A stretch of 64,000 nt of DNA, taken from NCBI RefSeq assembly GCF_000948415.1, contig NZ_JYII01000021.1, positions 248,001-312,000 of the forward strand, given 5' to 3'. The notes under the pieces are model-generated. The model saw only the letters and a program-made list of their open reading frames with translations, was not told the origin of the DNA and made no database searches. Position numbers and translations under genes: made by a program. This stretch comes from Thalassospira sp. HJ (GTDB lineage Bacteria; Pseudomonadota; Alphaproteobacteria; Rhodospirillales; Thalassospiraceae). This document shows, one piece after another, positions 9,425 to 20,812 of this stretch; position 1 is the stretch's first letter; each line of letters starts with the position of its first letter.

Positions 9425-10501
9425 TTATTTATTGTCGCCCTGGATCGCGGCAATAACCGCATCCGTGACCTGACGAGTGGTTGCTTTGCCGCCAAGGTCC
9501 GGTGTGTGAAGGTCCGGATTGGCCGTTACGCGTTCGACCGCCCGCATCAGGCGTTCAGAGGCGGCTTTTTCACCAAGATGATCAAGCATCATCACCGCGC
9601 TCCAGAAGGTCGCGACCGGGTTGGCGATACCCTGACCGGTGATATCAAACGCAGACCCGTGGATCGGTTCGAACATCGAGGGGAATTTGCCTTCCGGATT
9701 CAGGTTAGCCGTCGGCGCGATCCCAAGCGAACCAGCAAGGGCTGCGGCCAAGTCAGAGAGAATGTCCGCATGCAGGTTGGTCGCAACGATCGTATCAAGG
9801 GTTTCGGGACGCAGGGTCATGCGCATGGTCATGGCATCGACCAGCATCTTGTCCCATTCAACGTCAGGATACTCAGCAGCGACTTCCTTGGCGATTTCGT
9901 CCCACATGACCATTCCGTTGCGCTGCGCATTGGATTTGGTCACCACGGTGAGTTTCTTGCGGGGGCGCGAGCGGGCAAGATCGAAGGCAAAACGCATGAT
10001 GCGGGTCACACCGGCACGGGTGAAAATCGAAACCTCGGTTGCGACTTCTTCGGGCAGGCCGACGTGGGATCGTCCACCCTGTCCGGCATACTCGCCTTCA
10101 GAATTTTCACGCACAATGACCCAGTCGAGCTCCGTGCTTTTAACATTGCGAAGCGGGCTTTCAATTCCCGAAAGAATACGGGTTGGGCGAACATTGGCGT
10201 ATTGGTCAAAAGGTTGGCAGATCGCCAGTCGCAGCCCCCAGAGCGTGACATGATCGGGTACATCCGGGGCACCAACAGCACCAAAATAGATCGCATCGTG
10301 ATCCTTGATCTGGTCGCGACCATCAGATGGCATCATGACACCATGTTTCTTGTAGTATTCCGATCCCCAATCAAAGTGATCGAAGCTCATGGTAAAACCG
10401 CCATCGCGTTTTGCCAGAACATCCAGAACCTCGGTTCCGGCCGCAACGACCTCTTTGCCAATCCCGTCACCGGGGATGGCCGCAATACGATAGTTTTTCA
10501 T
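9425..10501 (-). CDS. ttuC: Tartrate/isopropylmalate-type dehydrogenase, copy 1
   Basis: A 358-residue decarboxylating dehydrogenase paralogous to the gene at 7000-8082. It carries AAIPGDGIGKEV at the N terminus, RENSEGEYAGQGG, TKSNAQRNGMVMWDE and the GSAFDITGQGIANP cofactor loop. Two in-frame ATG codons sit at 10507 and 10501; the AAAGAGA stretch is better spaced for the second, which I chose. The 442-codon open frame from 10753 runs into the transporter gene and is not a plausible start. It is clearly diverged from the second copy and may handle another stereoisomer (L-, D- or meso-tartrate, or D-malate); this is inference. Confidence 0.85.
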   Translation of the reverse strand: MKNYRIAAIPGDGIGKEVVAAGTEVLDVLAKRDGGFTMSFDHFDWGSEYYKKHGVMMPSDGRDQIKDHDAIYFGAVGAPDVPDHVTLWGLRLAICQPFDQYANVRPTRILSGIESPLRNVKSTELDWVIVRENSEGEYAGQGGRSHVGLPEEVATEVSIFTRAGVTRIMRFAFDLARSRPRKKLTVVTKSNAQRNGMVMWDEIAKEVAAEYPDVEWDKMLVDAMTMRMTLRPETLDTIVATNLHADILSDLAAALAGSLGIAPTANLNPEGKFPSMFEPIHGSAFDITGQGIANPVATFWSAVMMLDHLGEKAASERLMRAVERVTANPDLHTPDLGGKATTRQVTDAVIAAIQGDNK

Positions 10502-10548
10502 GTTCATTCTCTTTGGTCTGTGTGTTGAATTCGTTTGATCGTGCCCGA

Positions 10549-12615
10549 TCAGAACAGGAAGCCGGATGGCATTCTGATCAGAAGAACCTTGGCCATCAGA
10601 AGATACAATCCGCCGACAATGGCGATTGCGGCCAAGGCTTCGGTAAGTTGGCGTTTGGGCCCCATAATTTCGTAGCAGGCCACCCGAGAAAGGATCAGGA
10701 AGGCGACGATTGCTGCGGACGCAAATCCGATTGCAGGGATCACTGCGACCCACCCAGCCATCACGAGAACCAAGGCGACGCGCCGTGATACTGATGCGTT
10801 TGCCGTTTCGCTGGCTGCTTCAGCCGGTTTGCGCAGAAAGTTCAACGCAAGAAGCATGACCGACAGGATGATAACAGCGACCGAAATCGTGCTTGGAAAG
10901 ACCGATCCCATCGGGCTCATGGTTGCGGTTTGACTGTATGCCCAACCAGCGGCAACGATAAGGATTGCGGATACCACCATTCCGCTGATATCCCGGGGTT
11001 TGGCGATCTGTTTTTTCAAACCGGCAAGCGGATCGAATGACGAGGCTTTGATTTCCTGAATGTCTGGAACCGTCGTTTCACCATTGCTTTCGGAATAGGA
11101 GCGCGCAGCATCAAGGGCGCGTTTTTTAGCCTTTTCCTTACGCTTGGCAAAAATCAGCGGGTAGATCACGGTGAAGACGGCCAGCGCAACGATGGCAAGG
11201 CTGATTGGGCGGCCAAAGAACATACCCGTGATGTTGTTGGTGGCGTTGCCAATCAGATAGGACTGTACAAACCCCTGTTCGGCAATTTTGCCCAGAACCA
11301 GACCAAGGACAATCGGCGAAGGTGCGAAGCCGCAGCGGTTCAGAACCCAACCTAGTACACCGAGACTGATCATCATGGTGACGTCATGCAGATTGCTGTG
11401 GATGGCAAAGCTTCCGATCACCGTCAAAAAAGCAATGGTTGGCACTAACAAGGTCTTGGGGATCGAGGCGATTGATTTGTAGGCATATCGACCAATCAAG
11501 AGACCAGCAGGCAGCATTAATGCCGTCGCGATCAGCAAGCCGAAAATAAAGGTGTAAACGATATCGCCTTGCTGTGAGAACAGCGTCGGGCCAATTTTGA
11601 TGCCCTGAACAAGCAGAGCGCCAAGAATAATTGCATCTGGCGGCGTGCCTGGAATGCCCAGAACAAGGGTCGGAATAAATCCACCGCCCACTGTGGCGTT
11701 GTTTGCGGCCTCTGTCGCCATCAACCCGTCAGGGGCGCCTTTACCAAAAGTTTCAGGTTCTTTTGACGAGCGGCGGGCCTCGGAATAGGACACCAGCCCT
11801 GCAATTGAACCGCCTGCACCGGGCAGAATTCCAACGATTGTACCAACGACGGCACTACGTATAACGTTGAATTTACTCTTCCAAGCCAGACCGAATGCTT
11901 CAAGAAAACGGATACCACGATTGCCCTGTTCGACCTTCAGATGGCGGTCCGGTGTGGCAACAAGGTCGATCAGGACCGGGATGCAATAAAGACCGATCAG
12001 AGCAGAGACGATATCAAAACCACCCAGCAGCGTATGGGTCCCCATGGTAAAGCGGATATCGCCGCCAACCACAGCAACGCCCACCATTGCCAGCATCAGT
12101 CCAATACAACCGCCCAGCAGGCCCTTGATGGTATTGCCAACAGAAAGTGCTGAAATGAGTGTCAGGCCAAAGATCGCCAGCCAGAAATACTCCGGCGGAC
12201 CAAAGGCCAGGGCGACCTTTGCCAGCGGCGGCGACAGCAGCAGCAGGAACACACCCCCGACAAGGCCACCAACAACAGATGCCAGCGTTGCCAGTGTTAC
12301 TGCAAGACTACCGTCGCCGCGTTTGGCCATCGGGAAACCGTCAAACGTCGTGGCGATGGCTGACGGTGTTCCCGGTGTATTGACCAGAATGGCGGCAAAC
12401 GCACCGCCATATATGGCCCCGGTATAGATCGCACCAAGCGCAATCAAACCGGTTGCGGGATCCATGGTGAAGGTAAACGGGACCAGAACGGCCACCGCCA
12501 TGGTTGCTGACAGTCCGGGCAAAGCGCCGATAATCGTTCCCAAAACGACGCCGCCCAGTGCCATAAGCAGATTTAAAGGCGTGAGCGCGCTCACGAAATA
12601 GCTCAGCAATTCCAT
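10549..12615 (-). CDS. tctA: Tripartite tricarboxylate transporter, TctA-TctB fusion
   Basis: A 688-residue membrane protein. Residues 1-500 are a complete TctA large permease, with the diagnostic LPGLSATMAVAVLVPFTF and LVNTPGTPSAIATTFDG segments. Residues about 540-688 add four hydrophobic helices like the small TctB subunit, ending in LLIRMPSGFLF. In most systems TctA (about 500 residues) and TctB (about 150) are separate. The gene follows tctC by 42 bases and precedes tartrate enzymes, so the likely substrate is tartrate or a related dicarboxylate, taken up with a cation gradient. Confidence 0.92.
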   Translation of the reverse strand: MELLSYFVSALTPLNLLMALGGVVLGTIIGALPGLSATMAVAVLVPFTFTMDPATGLIALGAIYTGAIYGGAFAAILVNTPGTPSAIATTFDGFPMAKRGDGSLAVTLATLASVVGGLVGGVFLLLLSPPLAKVALAFGPPEYFWLAIFGLTLISALSVGNTIKGLLGGCIGLMLAMVGVAVVGGDIRFTMGTHTLLGGFDIVSALIGLYCIPVLIDLVATPDRHLKVEQGNRGIRFLEAFGLAWKSKFNVIRSAVVGTIVGILPGAGGSIAGLVSYSEARRSSKEPETFGKGAPDGLMATEAANNATVGGGFIPTLVLGIPGTPPDAIILGALLVQGIKIGPTLFSQQGDIVYTFIFGLLIATALMLPAGLLIGRYAYKSIASIPKTLLVPTIAFLTVIGSFAIHSNLHDVTMMISLGVLGWVLNRCGFAPSPIVLGLVLGKIAEQGFVQSYLIGNATNNITGMFFGRPISLAIVALAVFTVIYPLIFAKRKEKAKKRALDAARSYSESNGETTVPDIQEIKASSFDPLAGLKKQIAKPRDISGMVVSAILIVAAGWAYSQTATMSPMGSVFPSTISVAVIILSVMLLALNFLRKPAEAASETANASVSRRVALVLVMAGWVAVIPAIGFASAAIVAFLILSRVACYEIMGPKRQLTEALAAIAIVGGLYLLMAKVLLIRMPSGFLF

Positions 12616-12658
12616 GTTGGTGACCTTTCCAATCCCGAATTATTATTTTTGGCGTTTC

Positions 12659-13606
12659 TTAGCGGTTGGCGATGCCAAGCTTTTCTGCGATTTCACGATA
12701 CTCTTCATATTTCGCAGCAACGAAATCATTGATGAAGTCGTATGTGATGTCGGTCAGAACAAAGCCGGCATCTTCCATTTTCTTTTTGAATTCAGGATTG
12801 TTGTTCACGTCCGTGACCATCTGCGAGATTTTCTCGCGGATTGGCTCTGGTGTTGATTTCGGGACGGCCACGCCGCGGAATGCACCACCAACGATATCAA
12901 GGCCAAGTTCCTTGAAAGTCGGAACATCCGGGAAGGCTTTAACACGGGTTTCCGAAGCCACGGCAAGCATGCGCATGCCATCACCATTGTTGACGCCTGA
13001 CGTCACATAGTTAAAGCCGCCGGTGGTCTGGCTGCCGAGGATGGCGGTAACCGCCGGACCGGTGCCGCTGAACGGAACGTAAGTGGTGGTGATGCCAGCC
13101 AGTTCATCAAACTGGACCTGACCGAGATGGTTGGCAGAGTTAGAGCCCGAGCCACTGAGTGTGACAAGGCCAGGATTGGCTTTGGCGTAATCAATCAGTT
13201 CCTGCAGGTTCTGGAATTCGCTGTCCTTGGGGACAAACAGTGCATTCGGGGTGTAGTGGAAGAAGTTGATGTAGGTGAGGTCTTTGGTCTCGTACCCGAC
13301 ATCCTTTTCCATCGGCTGCAGAATGGTGTGGGGCAGGTTGATCCCCATAATGGTATAGCCGTCGCCCTCCATGCCGTTCAGCTGCGACCAGGCTTGCGCA
13401 CCACCGGCACCGGCCATGTACTGGATGACAAAGGACTGGTCTGCGAGTGCTTCAAGATATGGCTGCTGGAAGCGTGCCGAGACATCGGATTCACCGCCAG
13501 CATTGAACGGAATGATGTAATTGATGGTTTTTTCCGGATATTCCGCAAATGCAGTTCCGGAAATCAAGGTAGCGGTTATTGCCGCAGCGATTGCAAGCTT
13601 ACGCAT
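12659..13606 (-). CDS. tctC: TctC periplasmic solute-binding protein
   Basis: A 315-residue binding protein of the tripartite tricarboxylate transporter family. The signal peptide ends in GTAFA before EYPEKTINYIIPF, and the mature protein has the PFNAGGESDVSARF and GAGGAQAWSQL ligand-binding motifs. The ATG at 13606 has GGAGG upstream, so the longer frame from 13711 is rejected. It is the first gene of the operon tctC-tctAB-ttuC-ttuD-ttuC and is divergent from a LysR gene that probably controls it. Confidence 0.93.
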   Translation of the reverse strand: MRKLAIAAAITATLISGTAFAEYPEKTINYIIPFNAGGESDVSARFQQPYLEALADQSFVIQYMAGAGGAQAWSQLNGMEGDGYTIMGINLPHTILQPMEKDVGYETKDLTYINFFHYTPNALFVPKDSEFQNLQELIDYAKANPGLVTLSGSGSNSANHLGQVQFDELAGITTTYVPFSGTGPAVTAILGSQTTGGFNYVTSGVNNGDGMRMLAVASETRVKAFPDVPTFKELGLDIVGGAFRGVAVPKSTPEPIREKISQMVTDVNNNPEFKKKMEDAGFVLTDITYDFINDFVAAKYEEYREIAEKLGIANR

Positions 13607-13841
13607 CGGTATTCCTCCCGAAATAGTTTTCACCGGATAATTCGCCGGTGTTGGCAACCAGAACGGCTCGTGTTGATCGATCCCGTTGCCAGTGTTTCCC
13701 TGATGTCGCATCGGGTTTTGACGTTGTAGGACGCCTGCGCTCGGCTGTTATTTTTTGCCCGATCGACTCCTTCAGTTTATATTTTTGAGAAAATCATTAT
13801 AATTTCCGACTTCTCACTTCATTATGTCGCAGAGGTTAATA

Positions 13842-14750
13842 ATGTCGGTCGACAGCGATCTGGGCTTTTTTGTGCTTTTGGTCCGTAAGGGCAGCTTGTC
13901 GGCGGCGGCACAGGAGCTGAACCTTTCGCCCCCTGCGGTGAGCAAACGGTTGGCGAAGCTAGAAGATCGGTTGGGGGTCAGATTACTGAACCGGACCACC
14001 CGGCGGATCAGCCTGACAAGTGAAGGAGACGCCTATTTCCAGAGTGCCGAGCAGATCATGCGCCAGATTGATGATCTGGAGCAGCGGGTCTCGCATGCCA
14101 GCGAAACGCCCACAGGACTTTTACGCATCAACGCAACATTCGGGTTCGGGCGCGAATATGTTGCACCGGTGGTGTCAGAGTTTTCGCACCTTTATCCCGA
14201 AGTCGAAGTGCAGCTTCTTTTGACCGATATTCCGATGAATATGGTCGAAGAGGGGATTGATCTTGGCATTCGGTTTGGCGGTTTACCCAATTCGCGTATT
14301 CGTGCGCGCAAGCTGCAAGGCAACCGAAGGTTCCTGTGTGCAGCCCCGTCCTATCTTGAGCGGCATGGGATGCCGCGTAGATTGTCGGATCTGACCAACC
14401 ACAACTGCATTATCCTGCGTCAGGGCAAGGATGTGCACGATATGTGGAAATTGCAACGCGGGCAACATTCGGAGACCGTCAAGGTGCAGGGGACCCTTTG
14501 CAGCAACGACGGCGAGATCGCACTGCAGTGGGTTTTGGATGGTCACGGGATCATGATGCGTTCGGAATGGGATATTGCTCGCCATGTCGAAGAGGACCGT
14601 CTGCGATTGGTCTTGCCGCAATATGCCCATGTCGATGCGGACATTTATGCGGTCTATCCGGAACGCCACAATCTTTCTGCCAAGGTGCGCATCTTCATCG
14701 ATTTCCTTCATCGAAAACTTCGTGAAACCTCGACCGCACGGGTTCAGTGA
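13842..14750 (+). CDS. LysR-family regulator of the tartrate operon
   Basis: A 302-residue LysR-type regulator. The winged helix-turn-helix spans about residues 1-60 (GSLSAAAQELNLSPPAVSKRLAKLE), followed by a substrate-binding domain of the usual length. It is divergent from tctC, with a 235-base shared upstream region. By analogy to TtuA of tartrate operons it probably activates the operon in the presence of the substrate; this is inference from position. I chose the ATG at 13842 because CAGAGG lies upstream of it; an in-frame ATG at 13824 would add six residues. Confidence 0.9.
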   Translation: MSVDSDLGFFVLLVRKGSLSAAAQELNLSPPAVSKRLAKLEDRLGVRLLNRTTRRISLTSEGDAYFQSAEQIMRQIDDLEQRVSHASETPTGLLRINATFGFGREYVAPVVSEFSHLYPEVEVQLLLTDIPMNMVEEGIDLGIRFGGLPNSRIRARKLQGNRRFLCAAPSYLERHGMPRRLSDLTNHNCIILRQGKDVHDMWKLQRGQHSETVKVQGTLCSNDGEIALQWVLDGHGIMMRSEWDIARHVEEDRLRLVLPQYAHVDADIYAVYPERHNLSAKVRIFIDFLHRKLRETSTARVQ

Positions 14751-14774
14751 TCTGCGCGGGTGTTCAAGAAATAA

Positions 14775-14815
14775 GAAAGGCCCCTGCCAGAGACAGGGAC
14801 CTTTCCTTGTAAGGG
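14775..14815. terminator. Bidirectional terminator between lysR and acs
   Basis: The hairpin AAAGGCCCCTG / CAGGGACCTTT is flanked by A and T tracts on both sides, so it can serve the convergent lysR and acs genes. Confidence 0.7.
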
Positions 14816-14863
14816 TATTCTGGCGACAGGCGCCGCCAGAAATTTGCATTTTGGCTGTTGAGC

Positions 14864-16807
<1,944 letters not shown>

Positions 16808-17345
16808 ATGTGGCCTCTTGTTCGTTTCCTGTGGTCTCTAGGTCGGCACCGGGTCACTCTGATGACTTCTCGAAGGGGCTCGAAAAAGGCATCCGTCCGA
16901 TGCGGTAATTTTGGTGCGGTTCAGAAATTGCCTTGCCAGTTTGCCCGGTCCGTTTTCGGGGGCGTGCCCGTTCGGGTATGGCAAAACAGTCCTGTCGCTT
17001 GGGCCCTATGCTAGTGCGCAGAGGGTATTGAGGGAATACAACTTAAGACGGGGGGCTTTGCGACGGGGCATGTAACAATCCGTAAGGTTTGCAGGCAGTG
17101 TTGAGTGCGCCGTTTGGGTGGTTGTTTTGCGCAGTCTTTCGTGCGGGTGGCGGGTACCAAGTTTGGCGGCTCCGTTAAGCTTGCACTCAAGTATGTCATT
17201 GAAATGTAGTCTGAAATTCGGCGGCTGCCAGTGAAGTCGTTTACATTTATTTGGCATCGGAATGGGGCGTTTGGCTGGTTCGGTTCTGGATTTGACGGAA
17301 CAAAACAGATACAAAGACTCCAGCACGTAATCGAATGGTGGGATA
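16808..17345. other. Non-coding gap between acs and rmuC
   Basis: This 538-base stretch separates two divergent genes. The open frames in it lack ribosome sites and have unconvincing composition. It should hold promoters for both genes, but I see no clear element or repeat. Confidence 0.5.
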
Positions 17346-18881
17346 ATGGATCCGATTTCTTTGGCCGCGGGGGCGCTTGGCGCATCTGTTCTGGCACTTG
17401 CCTTTAGCATCGTGATGGTCAAGCGCATCAAGGATGCCGCCGAGGCCGAGACGGAGTCGCGTACGGCCCTTCTGGCGTCTCAGCTTGAACACGCCGAAGC
17501 CACGCGCCGTGACCTTGCGACCGAGGTCGCCCAGATGCGTGAAAAGCTTTCCGAAGCATCGGAAAAGCGGGCAATTGCCGAAACCACGGCCAACCGGGTG
17601 CCGGTGCTTGAGGCCGAGATGAAGGAGCTTCGCACTGCCCTTGATCAATGGCGCGAAAAGGGATCGGAGCTTGAAACCGCACTTGAGAAAGAGCGCGAGG
17701 CGGCAAAAGAAAAGCTCGAGATGCTCGAAGATGCCAAGGTCAAGCTGCTTGATAGCTTCAAGGCGCTGTCGTCCGATGCGCTCAAGGTCAACAATGACGA
17801 GTTCATGAAGCTGGCGCGCGAGAATTTCTCGCGCCTGCAGGAGGGGGCCAAAGGCGATCTTGAAAAACGCCAGCAGGCAATTGACGGGCTTGTAAAACCC
17901 ATCAAGGAACGCCTTGAGGCCTTTGATACCAAGGTGAACGAGCTTGAAAAAAACCGCAAGGAAGCCTACGGCGAGCTGCGTGAACAGGTCGGGACCCTTG
18001 TGCAATCACAAACCCGGCTTTCGAAAGAAACCCAAACGCTGAGTTCGGCCCTTCGGTCGAGTTCGTCGGTGTCGGGCAAGTGGGGGGAATTGCAGCTCAA
18101 GCGTATTGTTGAGCTTGCCGGGATGCTCAAGCATTGTGACTTTGACGAGCAGGTGCATTTCAACACTGACGAGGGTGTTCAGAAGCCCGACATGGTCATT
18201 CACCTGCCCGGCGGCAAGAATATCGTGGTGGATGCCAAGGCCCCGACTTCGGCTTATTTGGAGGCGATTGACGAGAAATATGACGATGAACGCCGCGAAG
18301 CGTTGCTCGCGACCTATGTCGGCAATGTGCGCAAGGTGATCACGGAACTTTCGAAAAAGTCCTATTGGAAGTCTGTCGACAGCCCGGAATTTGTCGTGTT
18401 GTTCCTGCCCGGTGAGAGCTTTTTCTCGGCAGCCCTTGAGCGTGACCCGCGTCTGATCGAGGACAGCTTCCGTGACGGGGTGATTTTGGCGACGCCGACC
18501 ACATTGCTCGGCCTTCTCAAGGCGGTGGCGTATGGCTGGCGTCAGGAAGCGCTGGCGGAAAGTGCGCGCGATATAAGTGAGATCGGCCAGCAGTTGTTTG
18601 ATCGGTTGGGCACGCTTGCCAAGAACTTCAGTTCCATGGGTAAGTCGCTTGAAAGCACGGTCAAGAATTACAACAAGACGCTGGGTACGCTTGAAGGATC
18701 GGTTCTGGTTTCGGCCCGCAAGCTTAAGGAAAAGCATATTGTTGCTGATGACCGCATGATCGAGGAGCCGGCGCCCTCGGAAACCCATGTGCGCGATATC
18801 ACCAAGATGGAATTGCTCGCCGGGCCCGAGGACAGTGCAGCAGGTGGCAGCGAAGATGCCAAGCCTGACGCGGAAGAATAA
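17346..18881 (+). CDS. rmuC: RmuC-family DNA recombination protein
   Basis: A 511-residue protein with one N-terminal membrane helix (about residues 5-25), a long charged coiled coil (about residues 40-210), and the RmuC nuclease-like domain (about 215-440). The latter shows SGKWGELQLKRIVELAGML, VDAKAPTSAYLEAI and LLGLLKAVAYGWRQE. RmuC limits inversions at short inverted repeats in Escherichia coli and is thought to be a membrane-tethered, restriction-fold enzyme. The acidic tail after residue 470 is not conserved in the family. Confidence 0.93.
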   Translation: MDPISLAAGALGASVLALAFSIVMVKRIKDAAEAETESRTALLASQLEHAEATRRDLATEVAQMREKLSEASEKRAIAETTANRVPVLEAEMKELRTALDQWREKGSELETALEKEREAAKEKLEMLEDAKVKLLDSFKALSSDALKVNNDEFMKLARENFSRLQEGAKGDLEKRQQAIDGLVKPIKERLEAFDTKVNELEKNRKEAYGELREQVGTLVQSQTRLSKETQTLSSALRSSSSVSGKWGELQLKRIVELAGMLKHCDFDEQVHFNTDEGVQKPDMVIHLPGGKNIVVDAKAPTSAYLEAIDEKYDDERREALLATYVGNVRKVITELSKKSYWKSVDSPEFVVLFLPGESFFSAALERDPRLIEDSFRDGVILATPTTLLGLLKAVAYGWRQEALAESARDISEIGQQLFDRLGTLAKNFSSMGKSLESTVKNYNKTLGTLEGSVLVSARKLKEKHIVADDRMIEEPAPSETHVRDITKMELLAGPEDSAAGGSEDAKPDAEE

Positions 18882-18948
18882 TGTGCAGCGTTAAGGCGTT
18901 TTAGTGGGAAGGGCATGGCAGCCATCACGCGCAAATCGGGCAGTTTGC

Positions 18949-18999
18949 TTGACTTGGGCGTGGGGAAACCTTATCTCGAAGCGCGAAATTCGCTATACT
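18949..18999 (+). promoter_or_regulatory. Candidate promoters of def
   Basis: TTGACT at 18949 is followed after 16 bases by TTATCT at 18971. A second near-consensus -10 box, TATACT, lies at 18994-18999. One of them probably drives def, which starts at 19039. Prediction from consensus only. Confidence 0.4.
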
Positions 19000-19038
19000 C
19001 GTTTACTGCAATTAGTTCGAACACCGGATTACTGACCC

Positions 19039-19557
19039 ATGGCCCTGCGTGAAATTCTTATCGTTCCAGACCCGCGCCTGAAGAAGGAGTGCGCCCCGGT
19101 CGAGGAAGTGAATGATGAGATCAAAACCCTTCTCGATGACATGCTTGAAACCATGTATGCGGCCCCGGGCATTGGTCTGGCGGCACCGCAGATCGGGGTG
19201 ATGAAGCGCGTGGTCGTCATGGATGTGTCCGACGACAAGGACAAGCCGGAACCGCTTAAACTGATCAACCCGGAAATCATCTGGGAGTCCGAGGATACCT
19301 CGGTCTATCAGGAAGGGTGTCTTTCGATCCCGGAGCAATATGCCGATGTCGAACGCCCGGCCGAAGTCGGCATGCGATACATGGACGAGAACGGCGAGAT
19401 GCACGAGATCGAAGCGGATGGTCTTTTGGCGACCTGCATCCAGCACGAGATCGATCACCTGGACGGGGTGCTGTTCACCGATTATCTGAGCGCGCTTAAG
19501 CGCAACATGATCATGAAGAAAGTCCAGAAGCTGCAGAAAACCAAAAAGTCTGCCTGA
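19039..19557 (+). CDS. def: Peptide deformylase
   Basis: A 172-residue metalloenzyme that removes the formyl group from the N-terminal methionine of new proteins. All three signature motifs are present: GIGLAAPQ (residues about 44-51), EGCLS with the metal-binding Cys, and HEIDH with two metal-binding His residues and the catalytic Glu. It acts at the ribosome exit and pairs functionally with fmt, 1.3 kb downstream. A DUF429 gene on the other strand separates def from fmt, which are adjacent in many bacteria. Confidence 0.97.
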   Translation: MALREILIVPDPRLKKECAPVEEVNDEIKTLLDDMLETMYAAPGIGLAAPQIGVMKRVVVMDVSDDKDKPEPLKLINPEIIWESEDTSVYQEGCLSIPEQYADVERPAEVGMRYMDENGEMHEIEADGLLATCIQHEIDHLDGVLFTDYLSALKRNMIMKKVQKLQKTKKSA

Positions 19558-19582
19558 GACTCCTGATCAGATAACGCATGCG

Positions 19583-19612
19583 AAGGGCCGGTTTTCCGGC
19601 CCTTTTTGTTTT
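19583..19612 (+). terminator. Terminator after def
   Basis: The hairpin AAGGGCCGG / CCGGCCCTT is followed by TTTGTTTT. It ends the def transcript. Confidence 0.85.
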
Positions 19613-19644
19613 GCGGCTTGTTTTACGGGGACGACGGCCAATAT

Positions 19645-19729
19645 CGTCATTCCGGGCGGAGCAGAGCGCAGACCCGGAACCCATAACTTGGTGAGATGAT
19701 GGTGGAGTCCCGCTTTCGCGGGAATGACG
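19645..19729. repeat. Two-hairpin palindromic intergenic repeat
   Basis: Outer ends CGTCATT and AATGACG are inverted repeats. They enclose two smaller palindromes: TTCCGGG...CCCGGAA at the left and TCCCGCTTTCGCGGGA at the right. The right core resembles small dispersed palindromes (GGGAATGACG class) seen in many alphaproteobacterial intergenic regions. No open frame is affected. Confidence 0.65.
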
Positions 19730-19751
19730 GTTCGGCAATTATCCCTTCTGT

Positions 19752-20741
19752 TCAAGTATCGCGCTGTTTCAAATCGCGCGGATCGAGTCCGACGATCCAG
19801 CCTTCACGTTCCAGCACCGTTGGCGTGCGCGGCAGATGTTCGGGACGGCGGCCCTCGGCAATTTCGATCAGACCCATCACACCGATCAAGGCGTCAAAGG
19901 CATCGTCCTTGCCGTGCTCAGGATCAAAGCCATCCGAAATGTCAGCCCAGACCGCAGGGCTGATTTCAATGCCCTTCTTGCTGGCATCGTCGCGGAGTTG
20001 GTGCAGGTATTTCTTGCGGCTGTTCTGATTTGATTTAGTCAACTCACTTGTGCCAGAAAGCCAGCCATAAATCTCGCCGGGATAGGTTTCAATCAGTGTG
20101 ACGCCGGGTGTTTTGGTGCAGGTTTCAAGGTCACCCGAGAACGGCCAGATGTGAAAACCGTCGGCGTGGCCCGGAACGATCAGGTGTTTGAGGCCGTGCA
20201 ACATCCCCTTGCCGACCTGATTGGCACCCAGTGTCCAGAAGGACGGGCAGGCGGCGTTGCGTTTGTCAGTCGGGAATTCGCAGGCCCGGTGCAGGGCATC
20301 AAAGTGTGGCAGGCCGAGCGCCTTGATCAGGTGGTCGCGTTTGACGCTGCCCTTGATGCCGGAGCTTTGAGGGTAGAATGGGCGGCCATGACCGATTTCA
20401 TCCGGTGTTTGGCATACTTCAAAGAAATCCTGCCATTCATCGGTTTGAATGATGGAAATCAGGTTTTTGAAGTCTTTGATATTCGCGCCATTGTACCATG
20501 CGTTCATAAACCCGATGGGCATGTCGAGGCCGAGCCATATTGCGTCGGTCTTGCCGTGGGTGGCAAGGGATTGGCGGAATTGATGGAGCATCCCGACCGG
20601 TTCGATCGCGTGGATGTGCCAGCCTGTATCGCTGCGGGTGGCCTTGGCGACCCAGCGACCCTTGGCTGATAAGCTCCAGTCCGCATGCCAGATATGGCTT
20701 ACCGGGTATTTGGGCGATTGGGGTAAGGCTTGGCTTGTCAT
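19752..20741 (-). CDS. DUF429-type predicted RNase H-fold protein
   Basis: A 329-residue protein that fits the DUF429 family of predicted RNase H-like nucleases: an acidic motif in GLDMPIGF near residue 70, a central [11 protein letters not shown], and a late [18 protein letters not shown] that supplies further acidic residues. Function in this family is unproven. I chose the ATG at 20741; a TTG at 20780 in frame is possible but lacks a ribosome site. It is divergent from fmt, 71 bases away. Confidence 0.7.
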   Translation of the reverse strand: MTSQALPQSPKYPVSHIWHADWSLSAKGRWVAKATRSDTGWHIHAIEPVGMLHQFRQSLATHGKTDAIWLGLDMPIGFMNAWYNGANIKDFKNLISIIQTDEWQDFFEVCQTPDEIGHGRPFYPQSSGIKGSVKRDHLIKALGLPHFDALHRACEFPTDKRNAACPSFWTLGANQVGKGMLHGLKHLIVPGHADGFHIWPFSGDLETCTKTPGVTLIETYPGEIYGWLSGTSELTKSNQNSRKKYLHQLRDDASKKGIEISPAVWADISDGFDPEHGKDDAFDALIGVMGLIEIAEGRRPEHLPRTPTVLEREGWIVGLDPRDLKQRDT

Positions 20742-20812
20742 TTGCGCAGGATAGCGCCAAATTGCCGCCAGAAGAGTCAAAAGATGCCTTAAGAGATGAA
20801 TGGACGAGCGAT

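Noticed and set aside
17006..17431. Minus-strand frames between acs and rmuC
   Set aside because: No ribosome site, overlap with the start of rmuC, and low-quality amino acid composition.
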